Of a stretch of DNA of 64,000 bases, positions 34,086 to 46,670 are shown piece by piece. Numbering within the stretch: the stretch's first letter is position 1; every line of letters begins with the position of its first letter. The DNA is from Ananas comosus. Lineage: Eukaryota; Streptophyta; Magnoliopsida; Poales; Bromeliaceae. The DNA lies in contig NC_033640.1 in assembly GCF_001540865.1 (NCBI RefSeq), forward strand, positions 5,296,100 through 5,360,099. Direction: 5' to 3'. The notes under the pieces are model-generated. The model saw only the letters and a program-made list of their open reading frames with translations, was not told where the DNA came from and ran no database searches. The position numbers were made by a program, and so were the translations under genes.

Positions 34086-37000
34086 CCCTACCACTCAACT
34101 CACACTGTTTTGTTTGCTCTCATACTTTAGTAGCTCATTCTCTTCCTGATTGGATTGTGGATACAGGAGCAAACAAACACGTAGTTCATGACCGAGTGCG
34201 GTTTGTAGATTATCATTGAGTACCATCTGGCACACAGTTTGTCACCCTTGGGAATGGCACAAAGGAAGAAGTCCTTGGAGTCGGTTCGTTCCAACTCAAG
34301 TTGCCTGGTGGTCGCACTTTACTTCTTCAGGACGTGCTATATGCACCCGGAATTCGATGTAATCTATGTTCAGTTTTAGATTTGTTGCATCTAGGATATT
34401 CATTTCATTTTGACAGAGACCGCCTTGATATTTCCTTTCATGATACTTTATTTGGATATGGTACATTAGTTGATGGTTTCTTTAAATTAGATTTGGAGGA
34501 TGATTCGTTTGCATTTGCTTCTTCTTCTTCTACTCTCTGTGATGAATCCGTTAAATGGCATACCAGATTAGGCCATATAGGTCAAGAAAGAATGAATAGA
34601 CTGGCTCGAGAAGGCTTTTTGGGGTCTCGCGCCAAAGTTGACCTATCTGTGTGCGAGTCTTGTCTGGCTGGGAAGGCATGTAGAAAGCCTTTCGGTAAGG
34701 CTACTCGTGCCTCTCATCCTTTAAAGCTAATCCACTTAGACATTTGTGGGCCAATGAATGTGAGGGCCCGGCATGGTGCTTACTATTTTCTCACATTCAT
34801 TGATGATTATTCCCGTTATGAATATGTGTATTTGCTTTCTTGCCGATCTGAAGCTTTAGATTGCTTCAAGCGCTTCGTTGCGGAGGCTGAGAATCAAATA
34901 GAAAGAAGTGTAAAGGTGCTTCGCACTGACCGAGGTCGTGAGTACTTGTCTGATCAGTTCAAGACTTACTGTGAGCAAAAGGGCATTAGTAGACAGCTCA
35001 CTATTCCTGGTACTCCGCAACAAAATGGTGTTGCAGAGCGAAGGAATCGTACTCTATTAGACATGGTTAGGTCGATGATGGCGCAAGCGCAACTTCCCAT
35101 AAATTTTTGGGGAGATGCTCTTTTGACTGCAGCCTACATCCTTAATCGAGTCCCTAGCAAATCAGTGCATCTACCCCATATGAGTTGTGGAGCGGTAGAA
35201 AACCAAGTTTACACTACTTACGCTCTTGGGGTTCAGCTAGATATGTTCACAGCCTCTCACATAGATTCGAAAAACTCGGCCCTAGAGCGAGCAAGCATGT
35301 GTTCATCAGATACCCTGAAAATTCGAAGGGCTATGTGATGTATGGTGAACACCCAGATGGTGGTATGACTGAGATTGAGTCTCGTGATGTGGAATTCCTA
35401 GAAGGGGATTTTCCAAGCATTGGTGAAATGCGAAGAGACGTCAGATTGTATGAGTTATAGGACGACGCTACCCCATCTGCGGTTGAGGGTGATCGATCAC
35501 TTACCGAAGTCGCTGAAGGAAGTGGTAGCGATCCTCCGGCTAGTGGGAGTGCTTCTTTGAGTGAGAGCATACCCTTGGAAGTCGGCAGATTAGACCCTCC
35601 ATTACGCAGAAGTGAACGTGGACATATTCCCCGTCGACATTTTGAGATCGAAGGGGATATTTTCATGTGCACTCCGCTCGATGATGATGAGTCTGCTTCT
35701 TATAAAGAAGTATTACAGACGTCAGCTTGTAGTGAGTGGATGGCTGCTATGAAAGATGAGATGGACTCCATGAGCAAGAACCAAGTATGGGAATTGGTTG
35801 ACCTTCTGCCTGGGCGCAAGTCTATTGGAAATAAATGGGTTTTAAAAATTAAGCGCAAGGCGGATGGATCAATCGATAAATATAAGGCTCAGCTCGTGGC
35901 TAAGGGCTACACTCAGAGGCAAGAGGTAGATTACAACGAGACGTTTGCTCCCGTTGTTCGATTTGCCTCTATTCGCTTGATTCTAGCCTTAGTGGCACAC
36001 CTAGATTTGGAATTGTTCCAAATGGATGTCAAGACAGCTTTTCTCAATGGAGAATTGGCGGAGGAAATCTACATGGATCAACCTGAGGGTTTTGTACTCA
36101 AAGGTCAAAAAGACAAAGTTTGTCGTCTTAAAAAATCCATTTACGGTCTCAAGCAGTCGTTGAGACAGTGGTATTTCAGGTTTCATGAAGCCATCATCTC
36201 TATCGGTATGTCCATGATAGAGGAGGACCACTGTGTATATGTCAAGAAGATAGAGAATGAAATTTTGTTCTCTCTCTATACGTCGATGATATACTATTGG
36301 CTGGAAATGACATGGAGTTAATCAATACCACTAAGGAGTGGTTGTCTCTCAATTTTGAAATGAAAGACATGGGTGAGACGAGCTATGTGCTCGGAGTGAA
36401 GGTCATCTGTGATCGCTCTAGAAAGCTTCTTGGTTTGTCTCAAGAAACTTATATTAAAAAGATTCTAGAGCGTTTTAGGATGCATCATTGTAAACCCGTT
36501 GACACTCCAGTGGAGAAGAATCATACTCTGAGTCTTGATCAATGCCCTAAAACGGATAAAAAAAAGGAGCAAATGAGTAGGGTTCATTATGCGAGTGCAA
36601 TTGGCAGCTTGATGTGCGCTATAATGTGTACTCAACCTGACATTTGCTTCGCTGTAAGTCGTTACTAGAGCAACCCAAGACCCATTCATTGGCAAGCGGT
36701 CAAGAGAATCCTTCGATATTTAAAAGGAACTAGTGATCTCGTTCTCTGCTTCTAAGCTGGGGACTTGAGATTGAAAGGATATAGTGATGCTGATTGGCGC
36801 GGTGATAGAGATGAGCGCAGGTCCACTTCAGGCTATGTGTTTATGCTTGGAGGTGGGGCAATTTCCTCGTGCAGTAAGAAGCAAAGCTGTATTGCCTTGT
36901 CAACCATAGAAGCGGAGTACGTTGCTTGTTCAACGGCCGTTCAGGAGGCTGTTTGGCTGAGGAGATTTCTCCAGCACCTCGACATCGTGACTCGAGCAAA

Positions 37001-37244
37001 TGAACCTGTTGAGATGTTCTCTGACAGCATGGCTGCCCTGGAGTATGTGAAAGATCCCAAGTATCACGGCAGGACCAAGCATATTAATATCCGTTTTCAC
37101 TACATTCGAGACATGATCAGGCTAGGCGAGGTCATTCTTAGACATATCTCCACCACTAGGATGGTGGCTGATCCGTTGACCAAGCCGATAGCTAGGGATA
37201 TGTTCCAGACCCACGTTAGGAGTTTGGGTCTTCGTAGGTTTTGA
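34086..37244 (+). pseudogene. pol: Copia pol: protease, integrase, RT, RNase H (broken)
   Basis: Protease active site WIVDTGANKHV (34153), stop TGA at 34217; GAG-pre-integrase WHTRLGH (34556); integrase with HLDICGPM, RTDRGREY and PQQNGVAERRNR, i.e. the D, D and E residues; frameshift near 35170 and a TAG at 35458 (LYEL*DDA); RT with NKWVLKIKRKADG, QMDVKTAFLNGEL and, after a frameshift in a CT run at about 36270, YVDDILLAGND (36279); RNase H with [20 protein letters not shown] and IEAEYVA, ending [10 protein letters not shown] ... LRRF at 37244. Two more nonsense codons, 36666 and 36753, are at positions where the second copy downstream still has CAG and CAA. The order integrase before RT identifies copia. 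It cannot produce the polyprotein. Confidence 0.9.
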
Positions 37245-37341
37245 TATGGACATTATTTTGTATCTTACGCTTTATTAATGAAAATATGTTTTTGCGTAAT
37301 TGATACTAGTAGGCACATATTCGATAAGTCACCAGGCTCAN

Positions 37342-38100
37342 ATTAAAAAGATTCTAGAGCGTTTTAGGATGCATCATTGTAAGCCCGTTGACACTCCAGT
37401 GGAAAAGAATCACACTCTGAGTCTTGATCAGTGCCCTAAAACGGATAAAGAAAAGGAGCAAATGAGTAGGGTTCCTTATGCGAGTGCAATTGGCAGTTTG
37501 ATGTACGCTATGATGTGTACTCGACCTGACATTTGCTTTGCTGTTAGCTTGGTAAGTCGTTACCAGAGCAACCCAAGACCTATTCATTGGCAAGCGGTCA
37601 AGAGAATCCTTCGATATTTAAAAGGAACCAGTGATCTTGTTCTCTGTTTTCAAGGTAGGGACTTGAGATTGAAAGGATATAGTGATGCTGATTGGGGTGG
37701 TGATAGAGATGAGCGCAGGTCCACCTCAGGCTATGTGTTTGGAGGCGGCGCAATTTCCTAGTATAGTAAGAAGCAAGGCTGCGTTGCCTTATCTACCATG
37801 GAAGTGGAGTACGTTGCTTGTTCAGCGGCCATTCAGGAGGCTGTTTGGCTGAGGAGATTTCTCCAGCACCTCAACATCGTGACTCGAGCAAATGAACCTG
37901 TTGAGATCTTCTCTGACAGTATGGCTGCCCTAGAGTATGTGAAAGATCCAAAGTATCATGGCAGGACCAAGCATATTGATATCCGTTTTCACTACATTCG
38001 AGAGATGATCAGGCTAGGCGAGGTCATTCTTAGACACATCTCCACCACTAGGATGGTGGCTGATCCGTTGACCAAACCGATAGCTAGGGATATGTTTTAG
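37342..38100 (+). pseudogene. pol: Second copy of the copia RT end and RNase H
   Basis: After the N at 37341 the sequence from 36452 onward is repeated with a few percent differences. It lacks the nonsense codons at 36666 and 36753 but has its own: a TAG in GGAIS*YSKK (37758-37760) and TAG instead of CAG after DMF (38098). It is either the other haplotype or a collapsed copy placed in series by the assembler, or a real partial duplication. The intact 3' LTR belongs to this copy. Confidence 0.8.
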
Positions 38101-39174
38101 ACCCACGTTAGGAGTTTGGGTCTTCGTAGGTTTTGATATGGACATTATTTTGTATCTTACGCTTTATTAATGAAAATATGTTTTTCTCCTTTTAATGAGA
38201 TAGCGTAATTAATATTAGTAGGCACATATTCATTGAGTCACTAGGCTCAGATCAGCCCACTCGCACGGGTGATCACCCTGGCACCTAAGTGGTGAGCAGG
38301 ATGAGACTAAATAATCATATTAAACTTGAGTAGTTGTAATATGATTACTTTGTTCATATACGTTATGAATGGAGTGTTGACATAATTTAAAGTTGCCTTA
38401 ATTAGTTTAAGATGAGACTCTAAAGAGTCGGATATGAAATTTTTGTGGAATTTCATATCGAGCCTGTATAGTAGCCGAACCTAAGTACTCAGGTTAGAGA
38501 GATGACTTGAGTTGTGGTGGTTAGATACCTTAGTGGTACCTAGACCAAGGTTCGTATGGCGTTTTAGAGCGTGACATGACCCATTGAGTGGGAGCTCCGC
38601 CATAGCATACATATCATACTGTATGTGCTTGTTGACCAGTTAGTAGAGTGACATAAGTTATTCCCTCCATGTCACTGTGTGAGCACTAACCCTTTTGTGC
38701 CCTCAACTTAGAACTACGTTATGAAGTGGAGGTCCAAAGTAACTAACTTAGCATTTATCTCAGGGTCATGAGAGAATACGATCTCGCGGAGCATGTCTAG
38801 TAAAGTGCTTGGACCAATACGGATTAACGTGAGGGGCTGAGGAAGATGTTTCGATAACACACCACGTAAGTCTTGTGACTCATTGCCCGGACGGTTATCT
38901 CGGTTGTGTTACTTGAGATAATCATGAGTACGAGAAATAACTGTGGGGTCGAGCCCTGTCATTACAGGAGAAGGACTTTGTGATGCTTGATCCGGTATGT
39001 GTTGGAACGTCTAGGGCATAGACGAATTAAGTCAGTGATGTGCTATGTTAGTTGGGTGGTGACTTAATATAGCACTCCTGCATGTATTTCTTTTCGTCAG
39101 GTCGCACGCTCCATTACTCGTATGAAGAGATGAATGAGTGAGAGAGAATTGGCCAATGTGGCCAAGTGGGAGAT
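38101..39174 (+). other. Copia 3' untranslated region and polypurine tract
   Basis: About 1.07 kb without long frames between RNase H and the 3' LTR. The end, ggccaagtgggaga (39159-39173), is the polypurine tract next to TGTAGCC. Long 3' regions are seen in some plant copia lineages. Confidence 0.65.
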
Positions 39175-39759
39175 TGTAGCCATGTGGTGTGTCCACATTG
39201 GCGGGTCTTGATTTAACCCGATCCACTTAAGATGTGGATTGTGATTTATCCTAATGGGTTTAGGATAAGAATTAATTATATGTTTCTTATCAGTTAAGAA
39301 ACATATCTACTAGTGGATATCTATTATATGTTAATAGATTTCCTAATCCTTATCCTAATCTATATGAGATTCAGGATATTTAGGGGTTCCGTTATTCTAT
39401 ATATACGTCCCCTTATTTCTCCCATCTGAGACGATTGATATTCAAATTAATTCAATATTCCATTATTCTCTCTCTTCTTCCTCTCTGGGATTTCCACCTA
39501 CATTCCCGGGGTTTTCGAGTGTGGACATAGAAGAGGACTCTGGTAGCCCTCTTCGATCAGCATCCGTCACATCAGATCCATATCCGATCCGTGGCGTAAG
39601 GCGTACGCGAAGGAGAAGGCGAGAAACGTGGGAGATCCAAAAGCATCGAGACGAGGACGATCCAAGGAGGCTTATAAAACAAGTAATCCGATCCGATTTG
39701 GGTTTCCGGATACGTTGGCTATCCGGTTTGTAAGTTTCCGCTGCCTATTATTTCCAACA
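39175..39759 (+). repeat. 3' LTR of the copia element
   Basis: Near copy of 31028-31613, with differences concentrated in the last 120 bp. TATA-like ctatatatacg again at about 39397. Confidence 0.9.
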
Positions 39760-39764
39760 GGTAC

Positions 39765-40762
39765 ATTTGAAAAGATGGTGTAAATCTTACATTGTAAATT
39801 TTCTGTGGCTAGAATTCATCAACTAGATTTATTGTTTTTTTAAACTCAAAATCCAAAATAATTTTCTAAACTGTATGATCTAAGAGTGTAATGTAAGGCG
39901 AACATATAACAGTTTTCTTTATATTTAGCATTAGAGAAAAAATTATTGCTTGTACGTCTCTACAATATTCATCCAGCTGGCTTCCATCCATCTATTATCA
40001 TTCATTTTGTATTTTTTACTTTACTATCTACCAAATTACAAATTTTCCATATATAGAAATTAGATTGTTGTATTCAAATAAAAATACGATATGGATAAAC
40101 TTCATCTCGCGAACTAGATGAACATATAATATACTCTTTTTTATATTTTACTAAAATAAGAATTAAAGTGAACACCATTGAAAGTTTGGAATAATCGCAT
40201 CTTTGGAGCAACGTGTTAGGGCAAGGATTGGACTCAATTTAATCTATGCTACCATTAGTCATATGTTTGTTGTAGTCATTGAATTGGATTAAATTGATCC
40301 ACTTCAGCAAATAGCTCCATTCACATGAGTCTAATTAATTGTATTAAATGTTTGCCATTAGGTGGAATTGGATTAATCTTGGAGATCGACGCTTAAATCT
40401 ATGGTTTAAATTAAACAGTAAACTTTATCATAAGATTTATATTTGAAGTAGAAAGTCAAAATCAAATTCAAAATTCAAATGTAAATTTATGAATTTAAAT
40501 TTTAAATTTAATTTAAAATTTTAATTTAAATTCAGATTTAATTTGGACCCAAATTTTAAATCTAAACTCATATTTTGGATTTGAATTTAAAATTCAAAAT
40601 TATATTTTGGATGTGAATTTTATATTCATATTTAGATTCTTGGATTCAAGTCACCATGAATCATATGTTTGTTGTAGATATTAGATTGGATTAAATTGAT
40701 CACTTCAACAAAAACAGTTCTGTTCAGGTGGGACTAATAAGTTGTATTTGAGGGATTGTAAT
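39765..40762. other. AT-rich intergenic DNA
   Basis: No gene. The phrase catatgtttgttgtag is present at about 40260 and 40663, each followed by ttggattaaattgatc, so a stretch of roughly 400 bp appears partly duplicated. Confidence 0.5.
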
Positions 40763-40765
40763 TAA

Positions 40766-41102
40766 GGTGATGTTTGGTTGCTAAGAACAAGTGTGAAAAA
40801 AGAAATTTCCAAGAATTTTTTGTAATTTTTTTTCCATTTTTTCGCCCATTTGTTTTGAAGAAAACAAAGCATTTTTGGAAATCTTTTTTTTTTCATATTT
40901 TATGAAAAACTAGTATTTCTGTGTTCAATTTTTTTTTTTAGAAAAACGAAAACACTGGTTTTTCATAAAATATGAAAAAGAAAGTTTTTCAAAAAACTTT
41001 CTTTTCTTAAAGCTAGACGAACAAAAATTCAAAAATTCAAATTTTCATGTAATATATTTTTTTAAAAAAAATTTATACTTTTCCGAGCAACCAAACAACC
41101 CC
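40766..41102. mobile_element. Tourist-like MITE with TAA target duplication
   Basis: Ends ggtgatgtttggttgc (left) and, in reverse complement, ggggttgtttggttgc (right); flanked by TAA at 40763-40765 and 41103-41105, the PIF/Harbinger signature. The interior is a strong hairpin (tttttcataaaatatgaaaa and aaagtttttcaaaaaacttt). No coding capacity. Confidence 0.8.
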
Positions 41103-41105
41103 TAA

Positions 41106-42025
41106 GTGGGATTGGATTTGACCTGGGGACAACTTAACCTATGGTTTGAAATTAAATATGGAAGTTTATTGTAAGATTTTTATTTGAATTATAAAATCAA
41201 ACATAAATTAAAATTTCAAATATAAATTTAAATTCAAAGTCACATTTTTAAAATAAATTAAAATTTTAATTTTAATTTTTAATTTTAATTTTAAAATTGA
41301 ATTCAGATTTGGGCCCAAATTTTAAGTTTAAACTCAGAATTTGGATTTGAATTTTAGATCCAAAATGATATTTTATAAGTGAATTTTAAATTCAAATTTA
41401 CATTCTAGAGTTAAATTGAAGTTATATTTTGAATTTAAATTTTAGTTTTAAATTTAAATTTTGATTTCAAATTTCAAATTCAAATCAGATTCAAATCTTG
41501 ATTCCTAATGTTAAAATTGAAATCAAAAATTTATATTCAAATTTCAAATTCAAATTTTGAATTTCATTTCAAATTTCTAATTCAATCTTGATTCCTAATT
41601 TCAAAATTGAAATTCAAAAATTATATTCACATTCCAAGTTCAAAATTTACGTTGAAATAACAAACTCAAATTAATTCCAATTCAAAATTTGAATTTCAGT
41701 TGGAATTTCTAGTTAAAATTTAAATCACAAATTGAGGCTTTAAATTTGAATTCAAAATGTCGATATTAGATTTTGAACTCAAAATTGAAATTGAAATCCA
41801 GATTCAAAATTTGAATTCAAATTGTAAGTTCAAATTTAAATTTTTGTATTTCAATTCAACAAATTTAAAACTATTTGAATTCAAATTCTACTTTTAGATT
41901 TTTTACTTTAGTTTCAAATGCAAATTTTGATTTAAACTTAAATATTTCAATTCCAAATAAAAATTAAACTTTGAATCCGATTTTATGTTCATTTAAAATC
42001 TTTACTAAATAATCTAATCCAAACA
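41106..42025. repeat. Low-complexity AAATTT/GAATTC-rich DNA
   Basis: Composed almost entirely of short words such as aaattcaaattt and aattttaaattt, which are near-palindromic; a similar stretch lies at 40440-40630. No gene. Origin unknown. Confidence 0.75.
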
Positions 42026-42035
42026 CGGTATTATA

Positions 42036-42466
42036 GAGTAGAGCTACTATGCTATCAGAATCATAAAGTAGTTGGTGTTTCCGATTTTTTAGCCTTTAGA
42101 TCAACCCCATTGATTATTTCTAACCATTGGATTAATATTATTAACCAATGGGGACCACTCAACCCTAGGGGAACCACTCAACCCTAAGGGGACCGCTATC
42201 ATCCCAACCATAAAATCTTTGATCTAAGGGCTAAAAAATCGAACGTGTAGTTGGTGCTTCCGATTTTTTAGCCTTTAGATCAACACCATTGATCATTTCT
42301 AACCATTGGATTAATATTATTAACCAATGGGGACCACTCAACCCTAGGAGGATCACTCAAATCTAAAGGAACCGCTATCATCCCAACCGTAAAATCTTTG
42401 ATCTAAGGGCTAAAAAATTGGAAACACCAACTACTTTATGCTTCCAATAGCATAGTAGCTCTACAC
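42036..42466. mobile_element. Mutator-type MITE with 10-bp TSD
   Basis: Flanked by cggtattata at 42026-42035 and 42467-42476. Terminal inverted repeats: gagtagagctactatgctat and the reverse complement of the right end gtgtagagctactatgctat, extending further with interruptions through aaagtagttggtgtttcc. A 9-11-bp target duplication points to Mutator-like elements. The interior contains a 179-bp tandem duplication (starts 42071 and 42250). Confidence 0.8.
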
Positions 42467-44161
42467 CGGTATTATATTATATATTTTAATCCAACCCTAA
42501 TATCAGTCATATCATGTATCATTGTTCGGTTCATTACCAAATATGCCCTATGTCACGCCCCGCGGCCGCCAGTTTGGTCGATTCGGGTATGCACACAAAC
42601 CGTCGAACGGATAGAGTCTCCCCTGTACCCCCCAAGGCTCAACAACATCATGTACATCTAGTTTTGCCCAGGTAAAAGCATACAACATACATGATTTGCG
42701 CAAGAAAAATAAATAAGAGTAAGAGAGAAATTTAACTAAGCTATTACAACCATTCATTTGTTTGTCCATTTACAACTTACCAAAATACAACCATTTAATT
42801 CACACATAGATTTCCTCACTACATGTTCTTTCCAAAATATAACATATCTCTCACATAAATATTTACATGGTATACTAATGCACGGGAGGTCACTATTGTA
42901 ACATATCGAATCTCCGGGTTACAATGCTAACTTTGATCTAATTGATCAAAGTGAGGCTTGAGCTGGTTGTGTGTTGTTCCTGAGCAATTCTGGATTCGTG
43001 GGGATGATTAGAAGTGATTTTTGGAGGTATCTAGATGTTTCTGGCGCAAACCGGGCCGAAAACGAACTCCTGGAGTTGTTCTACTGTTAAAGTGCAGAAT
43101 TGGCACTTGGTACCGGTACCAGAGCAATGCAGTACTAGTACCATGACTGAGTGTGTTTGTAGAGTGCACGGGGTTCGGACCATACGGGCTGGTGTACCGG
43201 TACTGGAGTCGGGTTCCGATACTGGACAGGCCTGGTACCGGTATTAATGAGGAATACCGGTATTGTGCAGCAGCGTAAAACGCGTGGCTCACGGGTTCGA
43301 GGGGCTAGTACCAGTACTATGTCCCGAATACCGGTACCCAGACAAATTTGGACTGAATTGTGAGGGTTGAATGTGATTTGTTGGAAGGCTTATTTGCAAT
43401 TGTTCAAACCTATATAAAAACCCCACCCTCACACCTGTCCCTTCTCATGCAGGAACACCTCGTTTACTTCTCCAAACCTCTCATCCCTCTCCTTCTTTCT
43501 CTAGAAGACTTCTCCAAGGAGGGATTGAAGGAGATTTGAAGTTGGAATTGAGGGATTTTGGTAGAGAGCAAGGCCAAGAGCAAGAGGGAATTCTTGGAGC
43601 AAGAACCTAAGGTAGGTTTCTTGTGATTTCTAGTTAGGGTTTGGGTTAAACTCCCTAATTGAGTTGGTTTTGATTTCTCTTGGATTTCTAGAGCTCTTTT
43701 ATGCTATGAAATCCTAGGAAATTCATGTTTTGGGGTGTCTTGTATGAACCCTATGTTAAAATTGGGATTTTGTTATCTATGAGAGTTAACTTAGGTTTGA
43801 TCTCTTGTAGCCCCAATTGAAGTATAAATCGAAGCGTTGGGAGACTCGAATTGAGATTCCGACAAGTCTTCTCCGAGTTATTGAGGAAAGACCTCGTTTC
43901 GGCTTCGTTTGTCACGAGGCGAGAGGAGTGATCATTCATAAATCACGGGAGGTGGTTTCCTCGCATTCCGGCATCACTTGAAGGTGGGTGGTGCTATCCG
44001 AAGTCATCGAATGACTTACTATGTCTAGTTCCTTTTCTTGAGCATATTGTATATGTATAGTAAAATCATGCATTATAGGGTGAGTGTGATATGTGGATCA
44101 ATAATAGCATTTCTTGTATGCGTAGTATATGTGGATAATACATGATAACTTGGAACCCTAT

Positions 44162-46670
44162 TGTAAGGAAGTGAATTCTCAAAATTTCGAGAGTTGTACT
44201 TCGCCCAGAATCGACTAATTGTCGAGTGGGTATGCTTCGGAAAAGCCGAAGATGTCTAAAACCCAAAAGTGCATTGGAGTTAGAGTCCACGAGAGCAAAT
44301 AGTGCAAACTTGCACTTTTGCAGATTGAGCTCACAGGGACCGATCCCTGGTATGAGGGACTAGTTCTCGTAAGCTGGTGTGTGGCAGAAAACTCTGTGTG
44401 CACAAGTAATGCTCTCGGGGACCGGTCCCTGGCGGGAAAGACCGATCCTCGTAAGCAATGAGGAGTCCCTGTGGGGACCGGTCTCCCAGTGGAGGACCGG
44501 TTCCCGTAAGTGTCCTATGAGAATATTGCTCTCAGGGACCGGTCCCTGGCAGGAAGGACCGGTCCCCGTGTGCGTGGAAGCTGGCTGGGAGCTCCAGCCT
44601 GCGAGAGAAGCTCTCGGGGACCGGTCCTCCCTTAGAGGGACCGGTCCCCGTGCGCGAAATCTGCCCAGGCAGACTGGTTTGAGAGAAGGAAAGTTGAGGG
44701 GCTTTTATGCAAAAGTGGCATTAGTGAGGGGTATAGAGGGGATAGCACACTCTCTCTCTCTCTCATTTCCCCTCCTCACCCTTGTTCTCTCCCTCTGTCT
44801 CTCTAGAAGAAGAAGAAGAAGAAGGAGAAGAAGAAGAAGAGAAGAAGAAGAAGAAGGAGGAGAACTTGAAGGAGATCACCATCACCATCTTCTCCTCTTC
44901 CTCTTCCTAGCATTGGGGCTAGCCTAGAGGTGAGCTTCTCAACCCTAACAATGGTAGAACCTAGGGTTATGGATTTCTAGCTTATTAATTGGGTCAAATG
45001 GACCCCAAGCATGATTAATAGATGATTTATGTTAGAATTTAGAGTTTGGATGGAGCAATTGCATAGATGCAAACCTAGGGCTCCAAATTGGGATTTTTGG
45101 AAATTTATGAGATTGATCTCATTTGAGGGTATCTAAATCTAATTGCTAGGTGTCTAAACGCGGGGGCAAAGTCGGATTTACGATTCGTCGAGCCGGTGAA
45201 AAGATATCGGCAAAACAAGGCCGACCAAGCTTAGTTTCGACCTAGGAGGCCGAGACATCGTCGTAACGTTCGTTGGGAAGCGTTTTTAGAACCTCTACAT
45301 TGACAAAAGGTGGGGGGTGTCATCCCGAAGCAACCGGACTCCTTATTATGTCTTAGAACATATGAAATTTCACCTCTTGCATATGCATAGTAGGATTGCA
45401 TTGTAATATCTTTTCCTTATGCTTTCTAATTGATAACCTAGTGTGAGTTGAATACTTGGTAAATTGGATGGATAAGGATTGGGTCGGAACATTGAATCCT
45501 ATAGTGCTAAAGGAAAGAGATGAACTCGATGATGATTAGTGATATAACGAGTGGAATATAATTGATATGTGAACAAAACGAGTGGCATCTAATATAGTGT
45601 ATTATGACACTAGTGGTACGTGAACATAGAGATAGGTGGATTCCCTAGTGAATGACTCGTGAACAAAGAACTTAGTATAGCTAAACACTTATGCATGAAT
45701 GTCGGAATAGGTGAGTTCCGAGAGAATTGTTGGCCCTAGTTCGTAGGGTGTCCTCAAGTGGAGAGGATGGATCAAACTCACGGTTTGTTATTTCGGGTGG
45801 TATAGCCATCCATGTCGTCGAGTACTCCGGAGTGTCGGGGGATCGGGACAGAGTTGATGTCCGCAGACAATCCCGGGTTTGAGAGCAAGTTGAGTCTCCT
45901 TACCCAACGGGATGAAGATGTGAGTCGAGGGCGACCCCAAGGGATTCGCCATGGATTGAGTAAATAAAAGAATAAACCGTCGTTGAACATTGTTGAATTG
46001 GACATAGTAGCATGATAGTAAACCTTTACTAAATGATGCATGCATTCAATACTTGTGATTATGGGTATAGTAGCATAATTTTTCTATTATGTCATTTACT
46101 GCTTTGGATATCTATCTATCTATCTATCTAGTTGTTACTTTGCCCACTTGGACATAGTGGGGAGATCGGCGGAGTTGGCCGCCGAGCCCACTGGGAACTA
46201 TGGAAGGTAGTTCTCACCCCACTTTATTACAGGGTCGAGTGCCGGCACGCCGGGCGAGGATTGCGGCAAAGGCATTGCGCCCGAGCAGTAGTATAGTAGC
46301 TTCCTTTTATGCATTAGAGTACTATTTTGTATCTAGATGATTTATGTTTTTGGAAGAGCTAGTGATGTAATTGAGATGAATATGTATCCATTTTGAGAAG
46401 GATGTAATTACAAAAAGAATGCAAATGTGATGTAATAGTTAGTAGTTCTCTCTTTATTTCACTTGTATTACTTGTGGATTACTTGCTCTTAATTGTTAGC
46501 GCTAGTTGTGCCCTTCGTTGATCGGGCACATATAGAATTTAAATTCCTGGGTAAATTCTTGTACTTGATCTATTGCTGAGCCTTGGGCGAACATGGGAGG
46601 TGCTGTCCGTTCGGCGTCTGTTCGACGCGCCCGAACTGGACCAAATTTGTAGCGGTCCCGGGGCGTGACA
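44162..46670 (+). repeat. 5' LTR of the Ty3 element (2509 bp)
   Basis: Contains ten related units of the form gggaccggtccctgg or its variants at 44338-44655, of which seven keep ACCGGT; then a weak TATA-like cttttatgcaaa at 44702 and a CT-rich then (GAA)n-rich start of transcript (44755-44870). A tetranucleotide run (atct)n is at 46107-46130. The U5 phrase cccactgggaactatgg is at 46188. Confidence 0.9.

Larger units (their letters stand above)
31028..39759 (+). mobile_element. Ty1/copia retrotransposon with TSD GGTAC
   Basis: Flanked by GGTAC at 31023-31027 and 39760-39764. LTRs of about 586 bp (31028-31613) and 585 bp (39175-39759) start TGTAGCCATG; the right one ends CCAACA. Order of domains is gag, protease, integrase, reverse transcriptase, RNase H, which is the copia order. 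Two single Ns (32849, 37341) and a repeated 3' pol segment show the assembly is not clean inside. The LTRs differ at roughly 20 sites by eye, so the insertion is not very recent. Confidence 0.92.

Noticed and set aside
44338..44655. Regularly spaced repeats resembling a CRISPR array
   Set aside because: The DNA is plant retrotransposon LTR; repeats are 12-15-bp dyads with varied spacing and no cas genes, and the same array is in the other LTR.
44379..44927. Frame of 182 codons ending in an RRRR/EEE run
   Set aside because: It covers the LTR palindrome array and the GAA-rich transcribed part; the related frame in the 3' LTR is at 55511-55948. No protein signal.
46107..46130. (ATCT)n run as a functional element
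   Set aside because: Short microsatellite, present with fewer units in the 3' LTR; no sign of function.
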